A stretch of DNA of 25,472 nt from NCBI GenBank assembly GCA_022824605.1, contig JAJDZO010000152.1, positions 1-25,472 on the forward strand, given 5' to 3'. Source of the DNA: Acidimicrobiia bacterium. Its GTDB lineage: Bacteria; Actinomycetota; Acidimicrobiia; Acidimicrobiales; Aldehydirespiratoraceae. The translations under genes and the position numbers were made by a program. Below the pieces are notes generated by a model. The model worked only from the letters and a program-made list of their open reading frames with translations, did no database searches and was not told where the DNA came from. Of this stretch, positions 1 through 7,866 are shown one piece after another. Positions within the stretch are counted from its first letter, which is position 1; each line of letters starts with the position of its first letter.

Positions 1-87
1 CCACCGGGCGTTCTGCATGCGGGCATCAAGCATCCCATAGTGAAGGTTGAAGCCGTCAATGTAAGCAAATGCATGTTCAATAGGCAT
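1..87 (-). CDS. NYN (PIN-like) domain protein, N-terminal fragment cut by window edge
   Basis: Reading the minus strand from ATG at 87 gives 29 codons open to the window edge. The peptide contains AYIDGFNLHYGMLDARM. The hydrophobic stretch followed by IDGFNLxYG is the opening strand and first acidic residue (Asp11) of NYN/LabA-like (DUF88) proteins, a PIN-related fold with predicted metal-dependent RNase activity. Only the first strand and part of the first helix are visible, so catalytic competence cannot be judged. No clear Shine-Dalgarno lies upstream, and the start sits inside an inverted repeat. The stretch is visibly less GC-rich than the ribosomal genes beside it, which suggests recent acquisition. 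Identity rests on one motif, so it is moderately sure. Confidence 0.65.
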   Translation of the reverse strand, partial: MPIEHAFAYIDGFNLHYGMLDARMQNARW

Positions 88-100
88 AATGCCTGAACAT
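73..100. promoter_or_regulatory. Interrupted palindrome over the NYN gene start
   Basis: ATGTTCA (73-79) is mirrored by TGAACAT (94-100), and between them lies a second perfect palindrome GGCATAATGCC (83-93). The NYN start codon (85-87) is inside it. A further palindrome TGCATATGCA lies at 107-116. Nested symmetry over a start codon suggests a repressor operator or an RNA hairpin that occludes initiation; neither is proven. Confidence 0.35.
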
Positions 101-157
101 ACTGGTTGCATATGCACATGCATCGTGGTACTTTGCTGTTACCACCCCGGGGTGAGT

Positions 158-192
158 AGCCCCGGCCAACGGCCCCGGCTACGGCCGGGGCT
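158..192 (-). terminator. GC-rich hairpin terminator downstream of acpS
   Basis: AGCCCCGGCC (158-167) and GGCCGGGGCT (183-192) form a perfect 10-bp stem, with an alternative inner pairing GCCCCGG/CCGGGGC at 172-191. A smaller palindrome CACCCCGGGGTG follows at 143-154. The structure begins about 20 bases past the acpS stop and is the first strong hairpin after the minus-strand array, so it is the likely terminator. It lacks a U-tract, which is common for terminators in high-GC actinobacteria. Confidence 0.55.
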
Positions 193-211
193 GTTCTCGT
201 GTCGACATGTC

Positions 212-625
212 TCAGCGGGCGAGTGCCGCGACAGTGGCCTGGGCTAGATGGTCGGTGTGTGACAGGGAGACGAGCCAACGGGCTACACCGTGGGCGGCCG
301 CGATGGTCCGGGCCTCTCCGTGGAGCACGATCTCGGGCGGGCCGTCGTCGGCGCGGACCACTTCGATGTCGGCCATACGCATGCCACCGAGGCCGTAGCC
401 CAGAGCTTTGAGCGTCGCTTCCTTGGCCGCGAAGCGCGCCGCTAGTCGAGCGGCCGGATCAGCCGTCCGATCGGCGTAGCTCCGCTCACCGGCGGTGAAC
501 AACCGGTCGGCCACGGAGGGGCGTCGCCGCAGCACGGTGCGGAACCGGTCGATGTCGACCAGATCAGTGCCGATCCCGACCACGCCGGAATCGGAAAGAC
601 CGCTAGAGGCCGCTGTCACCCTCAC
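212..625 (-). CDS. acpS: Holo-[acyl-carrier-protein] synthase
   Basis: AcpS transfers 4'-phosphopantetheine from CoA to a serine of apo-ACP, activating it for fatty-acid synthesis in the cytoplasm. The protein carries the family N-terminus GIGTDLVDIDRFR at about residues 17-29, where the Asp residues bind Mg2+, and the second signature RFAAKEATLKALGYG, with the catalytic-site Glu in FAAKEA. The C-terminal WLVSLSHTDHLAQATV strand also matches. Length 137 aa is close to the usual 120-140. The start used is GTG at 625; a GTG at 583, just before GIGTD, would give a more typical N-terminus and cannot be excluded, since neither has a strong Shine-Dalgarno. It is the last gene of the array, 42 bp after the glmS-like gene. 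Confidence 0.93.
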   Translation of the reverse strand: MRVTAASSGLSDSGVVGIGTDLVDIDRFRTVLRRRPSVADRLFTAGERSYADRTADPAARLAARFAAKEATLKALGYGLGGMRMADIEVVRADDGPPEIVLHGEARTIAAAHGVARWLVSLSHTDHLAQATVAALAR

Positions 626-667
626 AAAGATACCCAGCCACCGGGCATCGACCGGACCGCTGCGGGT

Positions 668-3600
668 CTACGCGCGCCAGTGGTCGGCGAGGTCTCCGAC
701 GGGGGCGGTCAACAGGTCGACCACCGCGATGTCGGCCAGACGGGCCTCGTCGAAGGTCGGTTCGGTCTCGGTGACCGCATCACGCAGCTCCGAGTAGCGA
801 TTGCGATACCCCTGAAGTACGCCTCGGGCCGCCGGTACCGCCAACCGGTCCTCGAAGCGGACATGAAGCAGGGTGATGCCGACCGCGACGCCCCCGGCCA
901 CCTCCGGGACGAACACGACCGTGCGCCCGTCGTGGCGGCCCCGGGCGGCCAGCACCCGTCGCTCCGCGGCCACCCGGCGCTTGCTGCCGGTGAGCGTCGC
1001 CGCCGAAGTGGTGCGCGAGACGATCCCCGTCGCGATGCCGCCCTGATCCACCACCACGATCTCCTCGGGTCCGTCGAGCCGGTAGCGGGTGTGGCCCCGC
1101 ACCTCGGCCACCGCGGCGCTGAGATCGGCCAGGGCCCGCACGGTCGAGTAGGAGAGACTGTCCCTGGGTGCGCCCGCATCCAGCACGGCCCGGATGAGGG
1201 GCGCCTCCAGCAGAGCCTGATCGGAGCGTGAGATGCCGACGGTGACGGTCTTGGCCTGATGGCGTATGGCGTCCACCGGGCGGGTCAGTTCATCGATCCC
1301 GACACTCAGCGCGGCCTCCAGGTCATCGATCACAGCGGCTGGAGAGCCGGCCCGGCCCACCTCCATTTCGTAGGCATCCAACGGCGCCTGACCGGTGCCG
1401 TAACGCAACAGCGTGGCGATGCGCACCGCGGTGGACGCCTTCAGGTGACCGTTGTAGTCGCCTCGCTGCAAACCGGCTGAGAAGGCAGCGCTGGTCTGGA
1501 GCAACGCTTCACGAGCCAGGCTCCACACGTCCTCCGCGGTGCTGTCGGGATGAGCTGCAGCCGCCTCGATAGCGGCCCGAGCCTCTCGCAGAGGCTGAGC
1601 GGTGGCGTCGATAGCCAGGGCGGCCTCGTAGCCGAACAGGTGCCCCACCATGGTGGCGGGCAGGAAGGCCAGCCGGGGATCCACCTTCGGCACACCCAGC
1701 ACCGCCGACGCGCCCTCGAAGCGGGTGTCGCCGTCGTCGGCCACCACCACCGGCGCGGCCCGATGAGCACCGAAGATGGCCACCTCCTTGGCGACATCGT
1801 CGGCCACCGAGCCCGACAGTCCCGCCGCGCACACCAGCACCAGCGGCTCGGCCGACAGGTCGATGTGCTTCTTGTCCTCCGTGGCGTCGGCCGAGATCGA
1901 CATGTAGCACAGTTCAGAGAGCTTGATCCGTACCTCGCGGGCCGCCACCTGGTTGGGGCCGTTGCCCACCACCGCCCAGTGGCGCCGGCCCGGAGCAAGC
2001 CGGCGGGCGGCCTCGGCCACCGTCGACCGCCGCTGAAGCACCTCCTCGAGCACGGAGGGCATGGCCCGAAGCGCCTCAAGCAGACCGCGCCGCTTCGCGG
2101 CACCCGCTTCGGCGGCCACGTCGTCGGCGACGGCCACCGCCAACAGACACCCGGCGGCGACCTGGGAATAGAACGCCTTGGTGGAAGCGACGCTCATCTC
2201 CACGTCGCGCCCGTCGGAGGTGTAAAGAACGCCATCGGCGCGCTGGGTCAGGTCGCTGTTGCGGCGGTTTACCACGGCCACCACCGATCCCCGCCGGGCT
2301 CGCACCAGATCGACGGTGCGGTTGGTGTCGGTGGTGGTGCCCGACTGCGAGATGGCCACCACCAGCGTGTCCGACATGTCGGCCTGCAGGTGGAAGGCCG
2401 ACAGCTCGGTTGCAGGCAGTGCGGCCACCTCCACCGCACCAGCGCGGCCGGCGTCGGACAGCAGGGTCCGCAGGCATCGGGCGAAGCTCTCCCCCGCCAC
2501 CGCCGCGGTGCCCTGACCGATGGCCAGAACCCTCGACACCGAGCCGTCGCGCAAAGCGGACCGGACCGGCTCGGGCAGAGTCTCAGGGCCGATCGACAGG
2601 CCCGGCCCGTTGGCGGTGTCGATGATCCGGCCCCGCAGAGTCTTGCGGAACGACGACGGCGCCTCGCCGATCTCCTTGAGCAGGTAGTGACGATGATCGC
2701 CGCGGTCGATGTCTGAGGTGGTGATCGACGCGGTCAGCACATCGTCGGAGGCGACGGGCAGTTCGGTGCCGTCGTAGGAATGTCGCGACACGCCCTCGAC
2801 AAGGCCGGCCCGGCTGCTGTCGAGCTCCACGATCTGGCCCCGGCCCGCGCGGGGATCGGCACCGTCAGCGACAGCCTCGCCGTCCATGCGGAGGTACTGC
2901 GACGTCTCCTCCACCACACCGTAGGGCTCGCTGGCCACGATGAACGTGTCATCGGCGAGCCCCACGTAGAGAGCCTGGCCGCTGCCGCGCAGAGCGAGTT
3001 GCAAGCGGTCGGGTGTCGCTGCGGTGCAGACGGCCACCGCCATCGACCCTTCGCACTCCGCCACCGTGCGCCGGAACGCCTCGTTCGGGGCCAGCCCCTC
3101 GGCCAGGCGACGGCCCATCAGAGCAGGCACGGTCTTGGAGTCGGTGGTGATGGCGGGCGGCACCTGCACTCCGGCTCCGGCAAGCAGATCGGCGTAGTTG
3201 TCCACGTCGCCGTTGATGGCGGAGATCACATAGGGCGTGGGCTCGTCGACCAGCTCGCTGTTGAGCGGATGAGCATTCGCTTCGGAGATGATGCCGACGG
3301 ACGCCCACCGGGTGTGGGCCACCACGATCACCCTGGCGCCATCGGAGGCGAGCGCGGCGGCCAGCAACTGATCGGAGGCGACCGCAGCCCGCAGAGCGGC
3401 GGTGTTGTCGCCCAGTTCGCCGATCTCGACGGCCGTCTTGTGGACGATGCTCAGCACGCCGTCGACCAGCCGCACCGATCCCGAACCGAACGACGGGTCC
3501 TGGCCGCGTTCGGCGCGGGCCGAGGCCACCAGGGGATCGTCAGGGTCGAGTCCGTGACCGCTCACCAGCAGATGCATCCCGGCCGAGTCGCGCCCGCGCA

Positions 3601-4129
3601 CTTCGAGGCGGTCCAGCGCCGACAGCGCCTGATGGATGGACAGGTAGGCCTCGACTGCGGCCGGAGCCGAATCGGCGGTCAGATGGGCGTCGGCTAGGAA
3701 CTGTGATACCGCGTGCGCGGCTTGCAGCCGGTCGCGACCAAGAGCCCACAGACCATCACGCACTCGAACCAACTGCTCGTTGAGATGCTCCAGTGCAACC
3801 GGATCAAGCGCCGGATCGGAATCGAGGCGAGCTTCCAAGGTGGCCACTGAATCCGTCGCCGCGCCGACCAGCGCGCCGACCGTTTCGGCCATCTCCGGCG
3901 ACCCGAGCAGGCCGCGCACCCCAGCCACCCCGCGAAGGAGCTCGTTGGCCGCATGGACCCGCTCGGCCGCGGACTCCAACTCGCGAGTGAAAGCGGCCGG
4001 ATGGCTCTCAGAGGCTGAGGCAACATGTGCGAGCGCGCCAACGGCAGCGTCGATCAAGCCGACGACGTCAGCGGCGTCGGGCGACGGGCGCGCCGATGGG
4101 CGGCGCACGATGGCGACGATCCCGCACAC
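668..4129 (-). CDS. glmS: Oversized GlmS-like glutamine amidotransferase/SIS protein (probable glucosamine-6-phosphate synthase)
   Basis: The 1153-residue protein has GlmS parts in the right order, about twice the usual 600-620 residues. The class II glutaminase begins MCGIVAIV (nucleophile Cys2). It continues only at LEVRGRDSAG (175-184), after about 160 helical Ala/Glu-rich residues. HTRWASVG (272-279), NGDVDNY (306-312) and TDSKT (329-333) follow. The first SIS domain has GQGTAA (538-543), ISQSGTTTDT (593-602) and ASTKAF (648-653). The second has KLSEL (736-740) and DKKH (752-755), matching the GlmS ring-opening Lys/Glu/His region. HQAKTVTVG (957-965) resembles the normal GlmS C-terminus but is preceded by about 110 extra residues and followed by about 190. 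The start is GTG, with GGGAGG about 10 bases upstream. It lies directly downstream of glmM, which fits UDP-GlcNAc synthesis. The extra segments are not recognised. Confidence 0.85.
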   Translation of the reverse strand: MCGIVAIVRRPSARPSPDAADVVGLIDAAVGALAHVASASESHPAAFTRELESAAERVHAANELLRGVAGVRGLLGSPEMAETVGALVGAATDSVATLEARLDSDPALDPVALEHLNEQLVRVRDGLWALGRDRLQAAHAVSQFLADAHLTADSAPAAVEAYLSIHQALSALDRLEVRGRDSAGMHLLVSGHGLDPDDPLVASARAERGQDPSFGSGSVRLVDGVLSIVHKTAVEIGELGDNTAALRAAVASDQLLAAALASDGARVIVVAHTRWASVGIISEANAHPLNSELVDEPTPYVISAINGDVDNYADLLAGAGVQVPPAITTDSKTVPALMGRRLAEGLAPNEAFRRTVAECEGSMAVAVCTAATPDRLQLALRGSGQALYVGLADDTFIVASEPYGVVEETSQYLRMDGEAVADGADPRAGRGQIVELDSSRAGLVEGVSRHSYDGTELPVASDDVLTASITTSDIDRGDHRHYLLKEIGEAPSSFRKTLRGRIIDTANGPGLSIGPETLPEPVRSALRDGSVSRVLAIGQGTAAVAGESFARCLRTLLSDAGRAGAVEVAALPATELSAFHLQADMSDTLVVAISQSGTTTDTNRTVDLVRARRGSVVAVVNRRNSDLTQRADGVLYTSDGRDVEMSVASTKAFYSQVAAGCLLAVAVADDVAAEAGAAKRRGLLEALRAMPSVLEEVLQRRSTVAEAARRLAPGRRHWAVVGNGPNQVAAREVRIKLSELCYMSISADATEDKKHIDLSAEPLVLVCAAGLSGSVADDVAKEVAIFGAHRAAPVVVADDGDTRFEGASAVLGVPKVDPRLAFLPATMVGHLFGYEAALAIDATAQPLREARAAIEAAAAHPDSTAEDVWSLAREALLQTSAAFSAGLQRGDYNGHLKASTAVRIATLLRYGTGQAPLDAYEMEVGRAGSPAAVIDDLEAALSVGIDELTRPVDAIRHQAKTVTVGISRSDQALLEAPLIRAVLDAGAPRDSLSYSTVRALADLSAAVAEVRGHTRYRLDGPEEIVVVDQGGIATGIVSRTTSAATLTGSKRRVAAERRVLAARGRHDGRTVVFVPEVAGGVAVGITLLHVRFEDRLAVPAARGVLQGYRNRYSELRDAVTETEPTFDEARLADIAVVDLLTAPVGDLADHWRA

Positions 4130-4142
4130 GTCAAATCACCCT

Positions 4143-4203
4143 CCCACAGGCGCGTGGTCGCAGGCGCGAAGCAAGGTGCGAGCCACTGAGTCTGCCCTGT
4201 GGG
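4143..4203 (-). promoter_or_regulatory. Inverted-repeat leader in front of the glmS-like gene
   Basis: In the 108-bp gap after glmM, CCCACAGG (4143-4150) is perfectly complementary to CCTGTGGG (4196-4203). Inside the loop TCGCA and TGCGA can also pair. On the transcript the downstream arm overlaps the start of the GGGAGGG ribosome-binding region of the glmS-like gene, so closing the stem could hide the site. It does not look like the glmS ribozyme of Firmicutes. A function is inferred from position only. Confidence 0.35.
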
Positions 4204-4237
4204 CCGAGTGGCCACGGACGCGCCGCGAGGTCCGCGG

Positions 4238-5629
4238 TCACGACAGGGCCGCCTCGATTTCGAGGGCGAGTCGCTCGGCCTCTGCCTGAGCCGAGTCGCA
4301 GTCGGTGGCCTCCACCATCACCCGGACCAGCGGCTCAGTACCCGATGGCCGCACCAGCACCCGACCCGAGTCGCCGAGGCGGCGAGTGGCCGCGGCCGTT
4401 GCCGAGGCGAGTATCGCGTCAAGTTCAGCGGACCGGGCCGAAGCCGGCAGCGGCACCCCCAGCAGGATCTGCGGCATTCGGGTCATGGCTGCCGCGGCCA
4501 GATCTCGCAGACTGCGCCCGGAGCGCTTCACGGCGTCCAACAGCTGCACCGCGGTGAGCAAGCCGTCGCCGGTGGTGGCCAGGTCGCGAAAGATCAGGTG
4601 TCCGGACTGTTCGCCGCCGAGCACCAGGCCCCGCTCCTCCAAGGCGCCCAGCACATGCCGGTCGCCGACCGGTGTCTCGACAACGGCGATGCCCTGCGCC
4701 GCCATCGCCTGGCGGAGACCGAGATTGGCCATCACCGTGACCACCACCGCGTTGCCGTCGAGCCGCCCACGCCGGGCCCGGTCGATGGCGCACACCGCCA
4801 GTATCTGATCGCCGTCGATGAGGGCTCCGTCGGCATCGACGGCCAGCACCCGGTCGGCATCGCCGTCGAAGGCCACCCCGGCATGGGCGCGATGGGCAAC
4901 CACTGCGGCCCGAAGGCTCCCAGGGTGAAGCGATCCGCAGCCATCGTTGATGTTGTAGCCGTCGGGTGAGGCGTGCAGCGTCTCGATTCCGGCCCCCAAC
5001 GATCGCAAACACTCCGGTCCGGATTGGTAGGCCGCGCCGTTGGCCGCGTCGACCACCACCCGCAACCCCGCCAGATTGCGGCCTTCGATGCTGGCCGCCA
5101 CCGACCGCATGTGGAGGCGCCGGGCTTCGGCACCCGCTTGTGTGTCAGCCACCGCGGCGTCACACGCCACCCGATCGGCAAGAGCCGTGTCGGCAGCCTT
5201 ATGGGGTGCCATGCTCGAAACGTCGGCAAGGGCCACGGCTGGCGCTTGCGCTAAGCGTTGCTCGATCTCGCGTTGGGCTTCGTCGTTGAGCTTTCGCCCA
5301 CCGGGGGCGAACAGCTTGACCCCGTTGTCGTGCCACGGGTTGTGCGACGCCGACACCATCGCTCCGGCAACCTGCTCTTGCTCACACCAGCGAGCCACTG
5401 CGGGGGTGGGCACCACCCCCAGATCAACGGCGCTGCCTCCGGCGCGCCGCACACCACTGCAGAAGGCGCTCACAAGTTCTGGGCCTGAAGCTCTGGGATC
5501 GCGTCCGACCGCCAACTGCTCGCCGCCGAGCACCGCCGCGGCAGCCCGTCCCAGCGCCTCCACGAACTGCGGGGTCAACTCGCGGCGGGCGTCGCCGCGC
5601 ACCCCGTCGGTGCCGAACGTGAGCGTCAT
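4238..5629 (-). CDS. glmM: Phosphoglucosamine mutase
   Basis: GlmM interconverts glucosamine-6-phosphate and glucosamine-1-phosphate, the step after GlmS on the way to UDP-GlcNAc for peptidoglycan. The sequence shows the opening TFGTDGVRG, the phosphoserine loop SASHNPWHDNGVK (the serine before HNP is the one phosphorylated), the metal-binding loop DGDADR, the sugar loop GGEQSGH and the phosphate-binding loop RPSGTEPLVRVMVE near the C-terminus. These are the four hallmarks of alpha-D-phosphohexomutases in order. ATG at 5629 gives 463 residues and the usual MxxTFGTDG start, with GGAG 9 bases upstream; an in-frame ATG at 5653 would add eight residues. It follows rpsI by 76 bp, the common actinobacterial order. 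Confidence 0.95.
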   Translation of the reverse strand: MTLTFGTDGVRGDARRELTPQFVEALGRAAAAVLGGEQLAVGRDPRASGPELVSAFCSGVRRAGGSAVDLGVVPTPAVARWCEQEQVAGAMVSASHNPWHDNGVKLFAPGGRKLNDEAQREIEQRLAQAPAVALADVSSMAPHKAADTALADRVACDAAVADTQAGAEARRLHMRSVAASIEGRNLAGLRVVVDAANGAAYQSGPECLRSLGAGIETLHASPDGYNINDGCGSLHPGSLRAAVVAHRAHAGVAFDGDADRVLAVDADGALIDGDQILAVCAIDRARRGRLDGNAVVVTVMANLGLRQAMAAQGIAVVETPVGDRHVLGALEERGLVLGGEQSGHLIFRDLATTGDGLLTAVQLLDAVKRSGRSLRDLAAAAMTRMPQILLGVPLPASARSAELDAILASATAAATRRLGDSGRVLVRPSGTEPLVRVMVEATDCDSAQAEAERLALEIEAALS

Positions 5630-5705
5630 CGCCGGACGCTCCGAGTCCGGCATCCTCGCCGCGCCGGGCGCGCCCGCAGGGGGTCGGACCGCGCCGCTCG
5701 GACTC

Positions 5706-6098
5706 TCAGCGCTTGCTGTACTGCGGCGCCTTGCGTGCCTTCTTGAGGCCGTACTTCTTCGATTCCTTCTTGCGCGGGTCGCGAGTGAGGTAGCCGCCCT
5801 TCTTGAGCGTGTCTCGCAGTTCGGGCTCGACCTCGACGAGTCCCCGTGCGATGCCCAGGCGGAGCGCTCCGGCCTGGCCGCTGGGTCCGCCGCCGTGGAT
5901 GGTGGCCTCCACGTCGTAGCGGCCCTCGGTGGCGGTGTTCGTCATGGGCTCGATTATGTGAACCTGGTGGGCACGCGACGGGAAGTACTCCTCGGCGGCT
6001 CGGCCGTTGATGGTGACGTTTCCGGCGCCCGTCCGCAGCCGGACCCGGGCCACCGACCGCTTGCGGCGTCCGGTTGCTTGCACGAGCGGGGTAGTCAT
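5706..6098 (-). CDS. rpsI: 30S ribosomal protein S9
   Basis: S9 sits in the 30S head, and its basic C-terminal tail reaches the P-site tRNA. The protein has ATGRRKRSVARVRL at the N-terminus, the central GGGPSGQAGALRLGIARGL motif, and the tail LTRDPRKKESKKYGLKKARKAPQYSKR ending in the conserved SKR. ATG at 6098 (130 residues) is chosen because it precedes the conserved core closely and has GAGGTG nine bases upstream; the reading frame extends further without family similarity. It is 31 bp after rplM, the usual L13-S9 pair. Confidence 0.96.
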   Translation of the reverse strand: MTTPLVQATGRRKRSVARVRLRTGAGNVTINGRAAEEYFPSRAHQVHIIEPMTNTATEGRYDVEATIHGGGPSGQAGALRLGIARGLVEVEPELRDTLKKGGYLTRDPRKKESKKYGLKKARKAPQYSKR

Positions 6099-6129
6099 CG
6101 CGTCATCACCTCGATCATCGGAGTTCGCC

Positions 6130-6570
6130 TCATCGAGCCGCGGCGACCACGTAGGGCTGGGGCTTCTGGGCGGCATGGGGATGGGTGGGACCGGCGTAGA
6201 TCTTCAGCTTGCGGATCTGGGCACGTCCCAGTCTCGTCTTGGGGAGCATGCCTCGGATCGTGTCCCGCACGGCCTCGTCGGGGCGGCGGGCCAGCTTGGA
6301 GCCGTAGGACTCGGTGTGCAGCCCTCCGGGGTAGCCGGAGTGGCGGTACACCATCTTGGAGTCGGCCTTGTTCCCGGTGAGCACGACCTTGTCGGCGTTG
6401 ACGATCACCACATGGTCGCCGGTGTCGATGTGCGGGGCGAAGGTGGGCTTGTGCTTGCCCCTCAGCAGGGTGGCGACCTCGGTGGCGAGCCGTCCGAGGA
6501 CCATGCCCTCAGCATCGACGAGGTGCCATCTGCGCTCGATCTCCGAGGCTTTGGGGCTGTAGGTCGCCAC
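6130..6570 (-). CDS. rplM: 50S ribosomal protein L13
   Basis: L13 is an early-assembly protein of the 50S subunit. The sequence has TYSPKASEIERRWHLVDAEGMVLGRLATEVATLLRGKHKP, the GDHVVIVNADKVVLTGNK segment, YRHSGYPGG, and the conserved GMLPK followed by LKIYAGPTHPHAAQKP. The GTG at 6570 is taken as the start because GGGAG lies five bases upstream and the product MATYSPKA matches family N-termini; an ATG four codons earlier (6582) lacks a clear Shine-Dalgarno but is possible. About 140 bp separate it from truA, and that gap holds a good promoter candidate, so rplM-rpsI probably has its own transcript as well as readthrough. Confidence 0.95.
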   Translation of the reverse strand: MATYSPKASEIERRWHLVDAEGMVLGRLATEVATLLRGKHKPTFAPHIDTGDHVVIVNADKVVLTGNKADSKMVYRHSGYPGGLHTESYGSKLARRPDEAVRDTIRGMLPKTRLGRAQIRKLKIYAGPTHPHAAQKPQPYVVAAAR

Positions 6571-6645
6571 GTTCGCTCCCATGGTTTCATCATTCGGCCG
6601 GCGGCCGCGGCACCAGGTGGCCACCGCCAACCAGACCGGCCCCTC

Positions 6646-6674
6646 AGGCTAGGACCCACCCACCCAAACAACAA
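6646..6674 (-). promoter_or_regulatory. Candidate promoter for rplM-rpsI
   Basis: On the minus strand TTGTTG (6669-6674) and TAGCCT (6646-6651) are separated by 17 bp, the optimal spacing for a housekeeping sigma factor. The position, about 75 bp before the rplM start and in the largest gap of this part of the array, supports it. The spacer holds three GGG runs. Confidence 0.5.
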
Positions 6675-6712
6675 TCCCCCGTGCACTGACGCGGCTGCGG
6701 GCTCTCGATGCT

Positions 6713-7450
6713 CTAGTCGTAGAGGGCGGTCCATAGGACTAGGCCTTGGGGGGGTGCGGGGGAGGGGGCCGCGCTGCGGTCACGGGCTGCGATTATCGAG
6801 CCCACGTCGGAGGGCTTGTGGCGGCCCCGGCCCACCGACACCAGCAGAGCCACCAGCGAACGCACCATCTGATGACAGAACGAACTGGCCTCGATCTCGA
6901 ACACCGCCACATCGCCCTCGAGCCACCACACGGCCCGGCGCACGGTGCGCACCATCGACTGGTCGGGATGCGACGGATTGCGGCGGCAGAACGAACTGAA
7001 GTCGTGATCGCCCAGCAGCCGGTCCGCCGCGGTGCGCATGGCCCGCAGATCCAACCGATGCTCCACATGCCAGCACAACCCGGCCGTCAGCGGATCGGGC
7101 ACCAGCGAGTTGAGAACCCGGTAGCGGTAGACACGCCCGGTGCAGGAGCGCCGGGCATCGAAATCGGCGCGCTCGACGCTGGCCCGTGATGCCGAGATGT
7201 GCGGGACGCACATCCGGTTGACGGCCCGCACCAGCCGGACTGGATCAGCTCGGGCCACATCGGCGTCGAAGGACACCACCTGCGCTCGGGCATGCACGCC
7301 CCGGTCCGTGCGCCCCGCGCAGACAAGGTCCACCGAATGGCCCAGCACCCGGCTCAAAGCGTCCGAGAGAGCCCCGGCAACGGTGGGCACACCCTCGTTT
7401 CGGGCGAAACCGTGGAAGTTGGAGCCGTCGTAGGCCACGGTCATCCGCAT
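6713..7450 (-). CDS. truA: tRNA pseudouridine(38-40) synthase
   Basis: TruA converts uridines 38-40 in the anticodon stem-loop of many tRNAs to pseudouridine. The catalytic aspartate lies in CAGRTDRGVHA (Asp at about residue 48), the diagnostic TruA motif. The start VAYDGSNFHGFARN, the middle segment FDARRSCTGRVYRYRVLN, DHDFSSFCRR and the C-terminal IEASSFCHQMVRSLVALLVSVGRGR also match. The length of 245 residues is typical. It sits 61 bp after rplQ, as in many actinobacteria. The C-terminus contains a short Ala/Pro-rich stretch before the final GLVLWTALYD. Confidence 0.95.
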   Translation of the reverse strand: MRMTVAYDGSNFHGFARNEGVPTVAGALSDALSRVLGHSVDLVCAGRTDRGVHARAQVVSFDADVARADPVRLVRAVNRMCVPHISASRASVERADFDARRSCTGRVYRYRVLNSLVPDPLTAGLCWHVEHRLDLRAMRTAADRLLGDHDFSSFCRRNPSHPDQSMVRTVRRAVWWLEGDVAVFEIEASSFCHQMVRSLVALLVSVGRGRHKPSDVGSIIAARDRSAAPSPAPPQGLVLWTALYD

Positions 7451-7511
7451 TCGGACTACCCCGACCGGACTGTCGCCTCCAGAAATCTCAAACTCCGGGC
7501 GGCCGGGCCTC

Positions 7512-7865
7512 TCAGACCAGTTCGATGCGGGCCATGGGAGCGTTGTCGCCGTGGCGAGGCCCGAGTTTGACGATGCGCGTGTATCCGCCGGGACGGTCGA
7601 CGTAGCGGGGACCGATCTCGTCGAAGAGCTTGGACGCCATCTCGCGGTCGCCGAGGAACTTCACCACCTGGCGGTGGTTGTGAACGCCTCCGTAGCGGGC
7701 CTTGGTGATCATCTTCTCCGCGACGGGACGCACCGCCTTGGCCTTGGCCTCGGTGGTGGTGATGCCCTCCGCCGCGATCAGCGACGCCACCAAGTTCGCC
7801 ATCATCAGCTTCTGATGGCGGCTGCTGCCCCCGAAACGGCGGCCCTTGCGAGGACGAGCCGGCAC
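7512..7865 (-). CDS. rplQ: 50S ribosomal protein L17
   Basis: L17 lies near the peptide exit of the 50S subunit. The protein has the family's basic start PARPRKGRRFGGSSRHQKLMMANLVASLI, then ITTTEAKAKAVRPVAEKMIT, HNHRQVVKFL and EIGPRYVDRPGGYTRIVKLGPRHGDNAPMARIEL. The start is placed at GTG 7865 because it lies directly before the conserved PxRPRKG sequence; the longer open frame upstream encodes Cys/Ser-rich residues unlike L17. The GTG follows the rpoA TAG after a single base, and GAGGGGGG inside the rpoA end can serve as its ribosome-binding site, so the two are likely coupled. 117 residues. Confidence 0.95.
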   Translation of the reverse strand: MPARPRKGRRFGGSSRHQKLMMANLVASLIAAEGITTTEAKAKAVRPVAEKMITKARYGGVHNHRQVVKFLGDREMASKLFDEIGPRYVDRPGGYTRIVKLGPRHGDNAPMARIELV

Positions 7866-7866
7866 T

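Noticed and set aside
73..100. LexA (SOS) box in the palindrome before the NYN gene
   Set aside because: The half-sites read GTTC then GAAC, the reverse arrangement of the actinobacterial GAAC-N4-GTTC box, and the spacing is far too long.
2780..3697. Long plus-strand frame (305 residues) opposite the glmS-like gene
   Set aside because: It is a compositional shadow in GC-rich DNA; the minus strand encodes clear GlmS motifs across the same bases and the plus-strand product has no recognisable domain.
4143..4203. glmS ribozyme upstream of the glmS-like gene
   Set aside because: The interval is too short and lacks the conserved ribozyme core; only a simple inverted repeat is visible.
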